Shown here in pieces: positions 9,588-17,545 of a stretch of DNA of 64,000 bases. Numbering within the stretch: the first letter of the stretch is position 1; every line of letters begins with the position of its first letter. A model generated the notes under the pieces. The model did no database searches and was not told the DNA's origin. It saw nothing but the letters and a program-made list of their open reading frames with translations. Source of the DNA: Anaerolineae bacterium (GTDB lineage: Bacteria > Chloroflexota > Anaerolineae > UBA4142 > SHND01); the NCBI GenBank assembly GCA_020851635.1, contig JADZCJ010000084.1, positions 1-64,000 of the forward strand, in the 5' to 3' direction. The position numbers were made by a program, and so were the translations under genes.

Positions 9588-10396
9588 GTGTTCCTCGTTA
9601 AAGGGGAGACCAGGTCAAGGAGCGATTCGATCAGATAGGTGGGTTGAATGGCTGACTGCTCTGACATGGCGCGGGTGGTTGCGCCGGTCAGGGTCAGCGC
9701 GGTTGCCATGCCGACGTTCAAGCCCATTTGGATATCGGTTTCGAGGCGGTCGCCCGTCAGGAGACAGCGGTCTGCGGTGAGGCACACGAGATCGAGCACC
9801 GCATCAGCCATGTGGCGCGATGGCTTGCCCGCCACAAGCTCGACCCGGGTATCGGTGCAGGCCTCGATGGCGGCGATGATTGCCGCCGCGTCGGGTTCGC
9901 CGCCGCCGGGAACGGGGCAGTAACGGTCGGCGTTGGTGGCGAAAAAGCGCGCGCCGGAGCGGATGGCGTCAAACGCAAGCTGGAGTTTGCGATATTCAAA
10001 GGTGCGGTCAAAACTGGCAATCACCACGTCGGTCTCGCGCGGGTTTTCGGTCAGGGCGATGCCCGCGGCGCGCATTTCGTCCGAGAGTGCCGCTTCGCCG
10101 CACACCAAGACCTGTGCCGTGGGCATTGTGCGGAGAAGCAAGTCAATCATCACAGCCGACGAGTTGAGAATGTCGGTGACGGGCGTGGGCAAACCAAGAC
10201 CGTCGAGTTTTGCGGCATAGGCGGCACGCGACCGGACAGGATTGTTTGAAACAAAAACTGTGCGTTTGCCCGCCGCGCGGATGGTGGTGATTGCCTGCCG
10301 CGCGCCGGGCAAAAGCGCATCGCCGAGATAGACGGTGCCGTCAAGGTCAAAGATGTAAGCGTCGTACAGGCGCGTTGGGTGCGCGAGAGGGAGCAT
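9584..10396 (-). CDS. HAD-IIA family sugar phosphatase (NagD-like)
   Basis: A 270-residue HAD-superfamily phosphatase of subfamily IIA, related to NagD, AraL and p-nitrophenyl phosphatases. Asp17 (nucleophile) and Asp19 lie in IFDLDGTVYLG; the Ser of VFVSNNP is motif II; the LVAGKPS lysine is motif III; LTGDRLETD carries the motif IV aspartates. The large C2 cap lies between motifs II and III. Its substrate is probably a phosphorylated sugar or a nucleotide, which cannot be fixed from sequence. It is the first gene of a two-gene operon with the GH42 enzyme, so sugar-phosphate detoxification during galactoside use is a fair guess. Upstream lies the palindrome array at 10441-10650. Confidence 0.88.
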   Translation of the reverse strand: MLPLAHPTRLYDAYIFDLDGTVYLGDALLPGARQAITTIRAAGKRTVFVSNNPVRSRAAYAAKLDGLGLPTPVTDILNSSAVMIDLLLRTMPTAQVLVCGEAALSDEMRAAGIALTENPRETDVVIASFDRTFEYRKLQLAFDAIRSGARFFATNADRYCPVPGGGEPDAAAIIAAIEACTDTRVELVAGKPSRHMADAVLDLVCLTADRCLLTGDRLETDIQMGLNVGMATALTLTGATTRAMSEQSAIQPTYLIESLLDLVSPLTRNT

Positions 10397-10440
10397 GTGC
10401 AGAGAGTGATTCTATGTCGCGCGGGGAGAATACGCAACCG

Positions 10441-10650
10441 CGGCGAGAGAAGCCCGAGGGGGGAACGAAACGGCGTTCGTTCCTTACGGTCCAAATCTGT
10501 GACGCACGCGGCGGGGAGAACCTGGGGGGAACGAAACGGCGTTCGTTCCTTACGGTCCGAATCTGTGGCGCACGCGGCGGGGAGAACCTGGGGGGAACGA
10601 AACGGCGTTCGTTCCTTACGGTCCAAATCTGTGACGCACGCGGCGATGGG
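10441..10650. repeat. Tandem array of a 66-bp unit with a short palindrome
   Basis: Three near-identical units with an exact 66-bp period. Each starts with a 22-bp palindrome (arms GGAACGAA and TTCGTTCC around ACGGCG) at 10462-10483, 10528-10549 and 10594-10615. Each palindrome is followed by TTACGGTCC(A/G)AATCTGTG and a G-rich tail ending in GAGAACCTGGG. The same palindrome occurs at 30845, 30886 and 47933. The array lies between two minus-strand genes. Because 66 is a multiple of three, all frames stay open over it and produce spurious reading frames. It is best described as a REP-like intergenic palindrome family, locally amplified. Confidence 0.9.
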
Positions 10651-10655
10651 AATAG

Positions 10656-11240
10656 TCAGTCATGTGGGCCGAGTTTATGCCAGACCAGAAATGACAAGCA
10701 AGCCATGAGCGTTCCGAGAACACCCGCGACCAGAAACGTCACCCAGTCCAGCCACCAAAACAATTTGACATAGCTGATGAGACAAAAGAGCGCAAGACCA
10801 ATGCCAAACTCTATTCTCCGAACGACTGTCTCGGGAAACGGCACGAGCGCGCGTCGGACAACAAAATAAGTAAACAACAAGACGTGACCACTGAGCAGGA
10901 TGGCGGTCGCGATACGCATACTTGACAGCGTGACAAGGAGGGCGATCTGGAAGCCAAGTTCCAACGTCCGCAGTGAAGGACCTGTCCTGAGGAACAGCAA
11001 GACCAAGTCGGCGACCAACATCCCCAGAATAGGAAATGCCGACAGCATATACCACTCTGGCACGGTCTCGGGCAAGGGAAGGGTGCCTCGCATGACCGGC
11101 AGAGGACCTCTCTGGTTGAGCCAAACAACTCCGACCGCAGTGACCAGCAAAATAATCAACAACCGCACGGCGAGCGTCGCGGACCTCGAGGAAGGTGTGA
11201 GCCAATTCATTCGCAAGGTTGCCCAGAATACCTGAACCAT
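10656..11240 (-). CDS. Hypothetical multi-pass membrane protein
   Basis: A protein of about 194 residues made almost entirely of hydrophobic helices; I count five to six membrane segments (for example LLIILLVTAVGVVWL, ILGMLVADLVLLFL, IGLALFCLISYVKLFW and the C-terminal LVAGVLGTLMACLSFLVW). No family motif is recognised. The ATG at 11240 has a GGAGAG just upstream; a TTG at 11264 would add eight residues. Its 5' end faces the next plus-strand gene, so the two are divergent with a short shared control region. The stop lies next to the 66-bp repeat array. Confidence 0.6.
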   Translation of the reverse strand: MVQVFWATLRMNWLTPSSRSATLAVRLLIILLVTAVGVVWLNQRGPLPVMRGTLPLPETVPEWYMLSAFPILGMLVADLVLLFLRTGPSLRTLELGFQIALLVTLSSMRIATAILLSGHVLLFTYFVVRRALVPFPETVVRRIEFGIGLALFCLISYVKLFWWLDWVTFLVAGVLGTLMACLSFLVWHKLGPHD

Positions 11241-11335
11241 CTCTCCTATGTCAATTATGCCCAAATCGGGATATGATCTGCAAAAGTGCTGCGGACCTCA
11301 GCCACAATACTATTGCAGGAGCAGGAGCACAAGCT

Positions 11336-11737
11336 ATGAACTCGAAATTCTCGTCAAATTCCACGACGACAATGGTTCAGCCGCCAAAAACGGATGTATC
11401 TCGAGGCGCATTTACGGATGAATATGACGAAGCCGAAGCCAGAGCGTTGATTGGCAGGACAGTTCGAGTATTGAGACCCGTCAACGGCATCAAGGCGGGC
11501 ACGATTGGCCGCGTCGCAGATGCAGACAAGATTCGGGTCTATGCCGCGAAATCCAAGCCGGACCGCAAAGTCAAGCAAAACTCGCCGCTTGCCATCCTCG
11601 TCGAGGCGTGGCATCTCACCATTGAATGGCAAGCGGGCGCTCCGCAACGGGATGTCTTGCGAAAAAGCGAGGTAAGAGAACACCTTGCGCTGGAAACCTG
11701 CACTGCAGCTCTTGACGCGCGCGAAACGCATTTCTGA
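11336..11737 (+). CDS. Hypothetical protein with a KOW/SH3-like segment
   Basis: A 133-residue soluble protein. The start is the ATG at 11336, supported by an AGGAG Shine-Dalgarno eight bases upstream; longer versions of the frame have no such signal. The centre (LIGRTVRVLRPVNGIKAGTI GRV in two short blocks) looks like a small five-stranded beta-barrel of the KOW/SH3 type, and the C-terminal third is helical and charged. The first 25 residues are Ser/Thr/Asn-rich and probably disordered. I do not recognise a named family. The neighbours give no functional hint. Confidence 0.6.
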   Translation: MNSKFSSNSTTTMVQPPKTDVSRGAFTDEYDEAEARALIGRTVRVLRPVNGIKAGTIGRVADADKIRVYAAKSKPDRKVKQNSPLAILVEAWHLTIEWQAGAPQRDVLRKSEVREHLALETCTAALDARETHF

Positions 11738-11896
11738 AAATAGAACCCAAGGGAAAATAGGCATTTCTTGAAGTCGGCGCACAAAATCCGAGAAACTATC
11801 CTATACTGCAATCAGAGTTGACCTTGCCCAGAGCGGAGCGAAGGGGAAATCGGTTCCAAACCCCCCCAGGAATATACCGAAAGGAAACCCTTCCCC

Positions 11897-11998
11897 ATGA
11901 AATGGAGCGACCCGCCTCCTATCAAGGCATATCTTGCGTTGATGGCAGTAATGAGTTTGATCATCGCAGCCCTAGCACAAACCAAATGGGGTCCTTAG
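11897..11998 (+). CDS. Possible 33-residue single-span membrane microprotein
   Basis: The frame ATG...TAG encodes MKWSDPPPIKAYLALMAVMS followed by LIIAALAQTKWGP. It has one hydrophobic span (about residues 12-27) with charged or aromatic ends, the usual look of a small membrane protein. An AAAGGAAA Shine-Dalgarno sits about ten bases upstream. A promoter-like TATACT lies about 90 bases upstream, near 11803. There is no terminator directly after. Such frames also arise by chance, so this call is tentative. Confidence 0.35.
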   Translation: MKWSDPPPIKAYLALMAVMSLIIAALAQTKWGP

Positions 11999-12137
11999 AC
12001 TGAGTAAGGGGCAAGGTCGGCTCGAAGTTTGACCAGTTCTGTTGCCGAATTGAAACAAAACGGTTATGAAATGGGCGTCCGCCGGTCTCTTTTTCGATGT
12101 ATAGTATCGGAAATATCCTGTGGAGGGAGACCGACGG

Positions 12138-12275
12138 ATGAAGCTTGCGCTACGCGATAAAAAAGAAGTGCTGGAACTGGAACTTGTATTGACGGACATG
12201 ACGTCACCCGATCGCATATATCAACTGCTGGTTCAGGGGATAACCAAAACAATCGCACGAATCTGCAAGTTTTGA
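12138..12275 (+). CDS. Possible 45-residue small protein
   Basis: The frame starts MKLALRDKKEVLELELVLTD and ends ITKTIARICKF. A good GGAGGGAG Shine-Dalgarno lies ahead of the ATG and a TATAGT (-10-like) hexamer lies near 12110. The start codon follows directly after one arm of an inverted repeat (12079-12089 with 12127-12137, one mismatch), so translation or transcription could be controlled there. The protein is a charged amphipathic helix followed by a basic end. The tail faintly resembles a recognition helix of TrpR-type repressors, so it could be a shortened remnant; this is speculation. Confidence 0.35.
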   Translation: MKLALRDKKEVLELELVLTDMTSPDRIYQLLVQGITKTIARICKF

Positions 12276-12329
12276 AGGTCTTGGCGCGGCGCACGCGCGA
12301 CCGGAGGTGATGGATAGTTAACCGGTACT

Positions 12330-12414
12330 GCCCCCGCGTTCTCTTTGTGCGGGGCTAAAGTGCGTCATAGAGTAATTGTGAGGCCCCAACTTGCCATTTC
12401 AAAGGACCTCGGGG
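12330..12414 (+). ncRNA. Candidate structured RNA with a pseudoknot
   Basis: Two structures can be drawn upstream of the EthD gene. The first is a hairpin with arms CCCCGC (12332-12337) and GCGGGG (12349-12354). The second is a crossed pairing: GAGG (12380-12383) with CCTC (12407-12410), and CCCC (12384-12387) with GGGG (12411-12414), which is the topology of an H-type pseudoknot. A terminator follows directly. An aptamer followed by a pseudoknot and a terminator is the arrangement of many riboswitches, but I cannot match a known class. It may equally be the 3' end of the upstream small gene. Confidence 0.3.
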
Positions 12415-12449
12415 ACGCCGGCTAGAATGCCCCATCGGCGTCTCTTTTT
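12414..12449 (+). terminator. Rho-independent terminator upstream of the EthD gene
   Basis: The stem GACGCCG (12414-12420) pairs perfectly with CGGCGTC (12436-12442), with a 15-nt loop and a TCTTTTTG tail. It lies 132 bases before the EthD start. It either ends the transcript of the small upstream gene or works as an attenuator in the leader of the EthD-ribokinase operon. Confidence 0.7.
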
Positions 12450-12581
12450 GTTTGCGCTTGCGTCCGCCCGTCGAGCGGGGGATGGGTGCCGGCGGTTTGG
12501 CGATTATTGCGCAAATTCGCAGAACCGGGCAGGCGCAAGGCACTGCCCAGCTTGTCCACACGCACGCATGAGAGGGTTTCA

Positions 12582-13007
12582 ATGATCAAACTGATTGCTT
12601 TGCTCAAACGCCGCCCGGGCATGAGCCGGGAAGAATTCGCGGAGCGGTGGGTGAACGAACACACCAAGATTTCGTCCAAACTGCCCAAGTGTCGCGGCTA
12701 CTATATCAACATTTGCACAGCGCGGCAGCCCGAAGGCACGGGCGACGAACCGTTGTATGATGGCACCGCCGAACTGTGGTGGGACGATGTTGACACGATG
12801 GAGGCGTCATTTGACACCGAGATCGGCAAGATGGCAGGCGCAGATGGGGATGCATTTACAGTCGTCCGGATGCACCTCTATACCGAGGAACACACTGTCA
12901 TTCCTTTCAAAGGACATGTTCCGAAAGTAAAACCAAAGCGAGCTGCGCGCCCCAAACCCAAACGCAATCCGAAACAGAAAACGAAATCTGCACGCGCGAG
13001 GAGATAA
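12582..13007 (+). CDS. EthD-domain protein
   Basis: A 141-residue protein whose first 105 residues form a ferredoxin-like dimeric alpha/beta barrel of the EthD type (MIKLIALLKRRPGMSREEF, then ...ERWVNEHTKI, then a conserved Tyr/Asn region RGYYINICT). EthD proteins occur with degradation of ethers and other organics, but most members have no assigned reaction. The C-terminal 30 residues are a Lys/Arg/Pro-rich tail that may bind nucleic acid or be disordered. The ATG at 12582 has GAGAGGG just upstream. The stop is two bases before the ribokinase start, so the two are co-transcribed. Confidence 0.8.
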   Translation: MIKLIALLKRRPGMSREEFAERWVNEHTKISSKLPKCRGYYINICTARQPEGTGDEPLYDGTAELWWDDVDTMEASFDTEIGKMAGADGDAFTVVRMHLYTEEHTVIPFKGHVPKVKPKRAARPKPKRNPKQKTKSARARR

Positions 13008-13009
13008 AG

Positions 13010-13942
13010 ATGCCGCCCCCCCCCCTGATCTGTGTTGTCGGAAGTTCGAACATTGACCTGATTTCCAAAGTGCCGCGCCTGCCAAAATTGGGCGAGACGA
13101 TGATCGGACACTCGTTTCATCTCGGTTATGGAGGCAAAGGCGCGAACCAGGCGGTGATGGCGGCGAAATTGGGGGCGCGCGTTTCGATGGTGACCAAGCT
13201 GGGGCGCGATGTGTTTGGCGAAGGCACGCTCAAGAATTATCGTGAGCAGGGCATTGACACCACGCATGTCCTCTTTGACGACGCGTTGTTTTCCGGCGTG
13301 GCGCCGATCTTTGTGGATGACAACGCGCGTAACTTTATCGTCATTGTTCCGGGCGCAAACACGGGCTTGCTGCCAGCTGACGCGCAGGCGGCACGCGAGG
13401 TCATTCGGTCCGCCGCGCTGCTGGTGTGCCAGCTTGAGATTCCGATTGAAACAACGCTGGAAGCGTTTCGCATCGCCAAGACAGCTAATGTGCTGACAAT
13501 ACTGAACCCTGCGCCCGCGGCACAGCTGCCGGACGAGTTGTTGCAACTGACAGATATTTGCGCGCCGAACGAGACCGAGACCGAACTATTGACCGGCATG
13601 CCCGTAAACACATTGGAAGAGGCGGAAGCTGCTGCGCGCGTGCTCTTGGGGCGGGGTCCGAAAACGGTCATTCTCACCCTGGGTGAGCGGGGCGCGCTGT
13701 TGGTGGATGCGAACGCCGTCGAACACGTGCCCGCCATGTCGGTGGACGCAGTTGACCCGACCGGCGCGGGGGATGCCTTTATCGGCAGTCTTGCGGTATT
13801 TCTCGGTGAAGGGTTGTCTATGCGTGAAGCCATCCTGCGCGCCAATGCCGTCGCCGCTCTCTCGGTCACGAAAATCGGGACGCAGGTGTCTTTTCCCAAG
13901 CGCGCGGAGGCGGACAAGTTCCTAAAGGAACACGGTTTATAG
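13010..13942 (+). CDS. rbsK: Ribokinase (PfkB family)
   Basis: A 310-residue PfkB-family sugar kinase, closest in pattern to ribokinase, which phosphorylates D-ribose at O5 with ATP. The N-terminal signature GGKGANQAVMAAKLGA binds sugar, and the C-terminal signature DPTGAGDAFIGSLAVFL carries catalytic Asp255 and the anion hole. NPAPA and NETE motifs are as in RbsK. It is coupled to the EthD gene (2-bp gap) and converges on the zinc dehydrogenase of the large minus-strand cluster. A related deoxyribose or other pentose substrate cannot be ruled out. Confidence 0.88.
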   Translation: MPPPPLICVVGSSNIDLISKVPRLPKLGETMIGHSFHLGYGGKGANQAVMAAKLGARVSMVTKLGRDVFGEGTLKNYREQGIDTTHVLFDDALFSGVAPIFVDDNARNFIVIVPGANTGLLPADAQAAREVIRSAALLVCQLEIPIETTLEAFRIAKTANVLTILNPAPAAQLPDELLQLTDICAPNETETELLTGMPVNTLEEAEAAARVLLGRGPKTVILTLGERGALLVDANAVEHVPAMSVDAVDPTGAGDAFIGSLAVFLGEGLSMREAILRANAVAALSVTKIGTQVSFPKRAEADKFLKEHGL

Positions 13943-13950
13943 ACGCCTTG

Positions 13951-14973
13951 TTATGGTTCGATGGTGACCTTGCCCACGCGCTCGTTCGGATTGCTCGCCA
14001 AACTAAACGCCTTGAGGTATTCGTCGAGCGAAAAGGTGTGGGTGATGAGTTTGTCCGCATCCACCACCCGCCGCGCCAGCAGGTCGAGCGCGATGGGGAA
14101 AAAGTGGTTGGGAATGGCGTGTGACGCGCGCAGCTGCAGTTTTTGAAAGTGAAAGGCGTTAATGTCGAGCGGGATCGTCTGACCTGATTGTTCTTCCAAG
14201 CCAATCAGGGCGATGATGCCGCCAAAGCGACAGGCGCGGAGTGCGCCAGGAATTACAGGCGGCGGCGCAGTCACCAAAGCGCGGTCAATGCCATCCCTCG
14301 TGAACCGTCTCAGGGCAGCGGCGACATCCTCGTCACCGCCAATCGTCACATCCGCCCCAAATTCGTGCGCCAGTTCCATGCGAAATTGATTGCGGGTATT
14401 TTGTCGGGGTGAACCGACCAGAAACACCCGTCTTGCCCCGCGCAGTTTGGCGATCTTGCACGCCATGATGCCAATCGGTCCGGCTCCCCAGACGGCGACC
14501 TCGGCGTTGAGCGGGATGTCGGCGCGCAGCGCCACGTCAATCGCAACCGTGAGCGGTTCTGCCAAAGCCGCCTGGCGCGGTGTGAGGTCTCGATATTTTT
14601 GAACGGAGGTTTCCGCCACGCAGAGATAGTCGCCAAACCCTGCCTGATCGTTCATAAAGGACGAGATGTTGCGGCAGTAGCGGCTCTCTCCGTTTTTGCA
14701 CGCGTCGCAAACTCCACAGCCCGTATTGTTTTCGACAATGACACGGTCTCCGGTTTGAACGAGAGTGACGCCTTGACCCACTTGTTCGACGACTCCGGCG
14801 AGCTCGTGACCGAGTGGGGTCCAGTCGCGGTTCATGGCTCGCTGCATGTGCAAGTCGGTCCCACAGATGCCGCACGCGCCGATGCGAACAAGGACCTGAC
14901 CGATACCGGGTTTCGGCGTCGGGAGCTCACGCAGTTCGTATTGAAAAGGGGCTTTGCCCCAAAGTGCTCTCAT
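13951..14973 (-). CDS. Zinc-dependent polyol/threonine-type dehydrogenase (MDR)
   Basis: A 340-residue medium-chain alcohol dehydrogenase. Catalytic zinc ligands are Cys37 (CGICGTD), His56 and Glu57 (GHELAG); the structural zinc lobe is Cys86/89/92/100. The NAD(P) site is the AVWGAGPIGIMA loop in the middle. The pattern resembles sorbitol, L-iditol, galactitol-phosphate and threonine dehydrogenases. It is the last gene of the eleven-gene catabolic cluster and its start overlaps the lactonase gene by four bases, so it probably oxidises the imported polyol or sugar at a secondary alcohol. The frame stays open far upstream, but the ATG at 14973 is where homology begins. Confidence 0.9.
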   Translation of the reverse strand: MRALWGKAPFQYELRELPTPKPGIGQVLVRIGACGICGTDLHMQRAMNRDWTPLGHELAGVVEQVGQGVTLVQTGDRVIVENNTGCGVCDACKNGESRYCRNISSFMNDQAGFGDYLCVAETSVQKYRDLTPRQAALAEPLTVAIDVALRADIPLNAEVAVWGAGPIGIMACKIAKLRGARRVFLVGSPRQNTRNQFRMELAHEFGADVTIGGDEDVAAALRRFTRDGIDRALVTAPPPVIPGALRACRFGGIIALIGLEEQSGQTIPLDINAFHFQKLQLRASHAIPNHFFPIALDLLARRVVDADKLITHTFSLDEYLKAFSLASNPNERVGKVTIEP

Positions 14974-16016
14974 GATTCTACCCTCACGCCCGCAGCCGGC
15001 GGGTTGTTGGGAACAAACGCCAAGAAACGCGCCGGATTCGAGACGAGAATGGCGCGGGCCAGTTCTTGCCCCCCCATGTCTCGCAAACGCGGCACAAAGC
15101 GTTTGGCAAGATAGACCATCCCGGGCATACCGCCGTACGCGTGAAAGGCTGACCGTCGCGCCACATCTCCGCCCAACGTGAGACGCTCGGCGCCTCCGGC
15201 GGCAGCCACCCTGAGCAGACATTCGAGCAGCACCGAGTCGGGGAAATATTTGGTCCGCGCCATGCCATCGTATCCCAGATAAGCGCCTGCGGCGGCGAGT
15301 TCTGAATGCAAGCCCGGGTCGGGGTTGCGATCCACGTGCGCCAGCAGAACGCGATGATGCGGCACACCTGCCGCGCTCAAAATCCCGAGCACCTCCCACG
15401 CCGCCGTTCCCAGTTCGAGGTGACACACAATCGGCGCGCCCGTCTCGAGATGCGCCTGTGCCGCCGCGTCAAGGACGCGTCGTTCAAACGGCGAGATGGA
15501 CCAATAGCCGACGCCGACTTTGATTACGCCCGCGCGAATCTCGGTGGGTTGGGCGACAGGTCCAAGATCGGCGCGATCCGTAAATTCGCGCGAGACCTTT
15601 GAGGGCTTGACCTCGAAGGTCTTGGTCGCATCGCATCCCTCAAGAATATCTTGGACAAACCAGCGGGCGTATAGAGCAGGATCAACAGAATGAATCCAAT
15701 GGTCGGGTGGATAGTGCGCCTGACGATGGATACCGGTGGCAAGGACGATCCTGACGCCGCTGCGGCGGGCGATTTCTGCCACACCGCGCGGGTCGCGGCA
15801 GAGACCAATCGTCGTCAATTCGACAAGCGCGCTGATGCCCGCGTCGCGCAGTTCCACAACTTCAGCCAGCGAACGTTCGACGTCATCCAAATCGTCGCCC
15901 GGGAGCAGCGGGGAGCTGTGCAGGAGATGCTCGTGGACATCCGTCGGTCCGAGTTCAGCAGGGCTGATATCTCCAAGAACGGTCCTGACGATGGACTGGT
16001 CACCGGCAAGCGGCAC
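14970..16016 (-). CDS. Phosphotriesterase-family lactonase (COG1735)
   Basis: A 348-residue amidohydrolase of the phosphotriesterase-homology family. All binuclear metal ligands are visible: His28 and His30 (DVHEH), carboxylated Lys166 (VIKVGVG), His199, His227 (LLAHVDRN) and Asp284 (LGGDV). Some COG1735 members are known to hydrolyse sugar lactones, including 5-phosphorylated pentono-lactones. Being placed between an FGGY kinase and a dehydrogenase fits a role in opening a lactone made by sugar oxidation; the exact lactone is not known. The start is a GTG that overlaps the kinase stop by one base. No signal peptide is seen. Confidence 0.87.
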   Translation of the reverse strand: MPLAGDQSIVRTVLGDISPAELGPTDVHEHLLHSSPLLPGDDLDDVERSLAEVVELRDAGISALVELTTIGLCRDPRGVAEIARRSGVRIVLATGIHRQAHYPPDHWIHSVDPALYARWFVQDILEGCDATKTFEVKPSKVSREFTDRADLGPVAQPTEIRAGVIKVGVGYWSISPFERRVLDAAAQAHLETGAPIVCHLELGTAAWEVLGILSAAGVPHHRVLLAHVDRNPDPGLHSELAAAGAYLGYDGMARTKYFPDSVLLECLLRVAAAGGAERLTLGGDVARRSAFHAYGGMPGMVYLAKRFVPRLRDMGGQELARAILVSNPARFLAFVPNNPPAAGVRVES

Positions 16017-17545
16017 TATTTGACCTCATAGAGTTCGTCGAAAACGGGGACAAGCGCGTCGTATGTCTTGACGAACGTCGGATAGATTCTATTGTAGAGG
16101 GCGACGGTCTCGGGGTCCGGCATATGCCGATCAATAATCTCGATAGATTGACGCGCCATTGAAAAATCCTTGTACAAGCCAACGCCGATCCCTCCGGCAA
16201 TTGCCGCGCCCAACGAGGTGGCTTGTTCCAACAGCCGCGGGCGCAGCGTCGGTCTGCCAAAAACGTTCGCCAGAATTTGACGCCAGAGCGCGCCCCTGGC
16301 GCCACCCCCGATCAAAGTGACCTCCTCGATGCGCGCATCCGCGTCAAGGAACGATTGAAGGATCGTTTTGAGGTTGAAACTGATCCCTTCAAGCGTCGCG
16401 CGGATGAGATCGGCGCGGGTATGCGTGACCTGCAGTCCGATAAATCCACCTCGCGCCCTGGGGTTCCAATGGGGGCTGCGCTCGCCCTGCAGGTATGGCA
16501 AAAAGAGCAAGCCATGCGCGCCGGGAACGCTTTCGGAGGCGCGCCGGTTCATGATCTCGTAAACATCCTCGCCACTTTGCTCTGCCTGGCGCTCCTCGCT
16601 CCAACAGACCTGCTGTCGCAGCCACTGATACGAGCCGCCCGCCGCTTGCATCGTCCCACAGGGGCTAAACATGCCCGGGACCATATGCGCCCAATTGAAA
16701 ATACGCCTGCCCGGGTCAAAGATTGGTTTGCGCGCCGCAAAAGCAATCCACGAAGAAGAGCCGATATAGTTATAAGCGGGTCCCTCCACCACGGAACCGG
16801 CGCCCACCGCCGCGCTGGCGCCGTCTCCGCCGCCAATAACGACCGGAATGCCGGGAATGAGACCAAGCGCGTCCGCCGCGTCTCGGGTCAGTTCGCCGAT
16901 CACATCGGTGGAATCGTGCAGTTCGGGCAGATACGCCGGGTCAAGGCGGGCTGCATCCAAAATCTCGTCCGACCACGTCCCATTTTCGAGATGATAGAGA
17001 TTCATTCCGCTGGCATCGGAGCGGTCGGTGACAAATTTGCCGGTCATGCGAAAACAGATGTAGTCCTTGACGTGCAACACCTTGTAGAGATTGGCAAAAA
17101 CGTCCGGCTCGTTGTCGCGCACCCACATCAACTTGGACGCGCTATAAGTCGGGCTGATGCGATGTCCGGTGATGCGATAGACTCGCTCCTCACCGACGCG
17201 CTCGGCGAGCTGTGCCGCCTGTTTTACGCCACGCTGGTCCGCCCAAATGATACAGTTGCGCAGGGGTCGCCCCACCCTGTCCACCGGCAGACAGCCCATC
17301 ATTTGCCCGCTAAAGCTGATTGCCGCGAGCTCGTCCGCCGAGACACTTGCCGCGTTTAGCAACTGACGGGTTGTGCGGACCACCGCATCCCAATGATCCG
17401 CGGGGTCCTGCTCCGCCCACGTCGGTTCGGGGCGAATAACTTGATAGTCGCCAAACGCGCTCGCCGCGAGGCGCCCCTGTTCGTCAAAAAGGGTCGCCTT
17501 GTTTCCGGTGGTGCCGAGGTCGTGCGCAAGGACAAATCGTTTCAT
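16016..17545 (-). CDS. xylB: FGGY-family carbohydrate kinase (xylulokinase-like)
   Basis: A 509-residue FGGY kinase. The N-terminal phosphate loop is AHDLGTTGNKATLFD. Other elements are the substrate-side SGQMMG and IWADQRG, the catalytic base region GGGDGASAAVGAG, and the C-terminal TLIGGGARGALWRQIL signature. The overall pattern is nearest xylulokinase, which makes xylulose 5-phosphate, but FGGY enzymes vary widely in substrate and the other genes of the cluster do not form a classical xylose pathway (no xylA). The ATG at 17545 overlaps the AroE-like gene by four bases. The neighbours suggest a pentulose, a polyol-derived ketose or an aldonate as substrate. Confidence 0.85.
   Translation of the reverse strand: MKRFVLAHDLGTTGNKATLFDEQGRLAASAFGDYQVIRPEPTWAEQDPADHWDAVVRTTRQLLNAASVSADELAAISFSGQMMGCLPVDRVGRPLRNCIIWADQRGVKQAAQLAERVGEERVYRITGHRISPTYSASKLMWVRDNEPDVFANLYKVLHVKDYICFRMTGKFVTDRSDASGMNLYHLENGTWSDEILDAARLDPAYLPELHDSTDVIGELTRDAADALGLIPGIPVVIGGGDGASAAVGAGSVVEGPAYNYIGSSSWIAFAARKPIFDPGRRIFNWAHMVPGMFSPCGTMQAAGGSYQWLRQQVCWSEERQAEQSGEDVYEIMNRRASESVPGAHGLLFLPYLQGERSPHWNPRARGGFIGLQVTHTRADLIRATLEGISFNLKTILQSFLDADARIEEVTLIGGGARGALWRQILANVFGRPTLRPRLLEQATSLGAAIAGGIGVGLYKDFSMARQSIEIIDRHMPDPETVALYNRIYPTFVKTYDALVPVFDELYEVK

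Noticed and set aside
10441-10650. CRISPR-like array
   Set aside because: Only three units, and the interval between palindromes is nearly identical in all of them; there are no unique spacers and no cas genes in the window.
10379-10773. Overlapping reading frames with a repeated GTKRRSFLTV peptide
   Set aside because: They arise from the 66-bp repeat, whose period is a multiple of three and leaves all frames open. No start signal or family.
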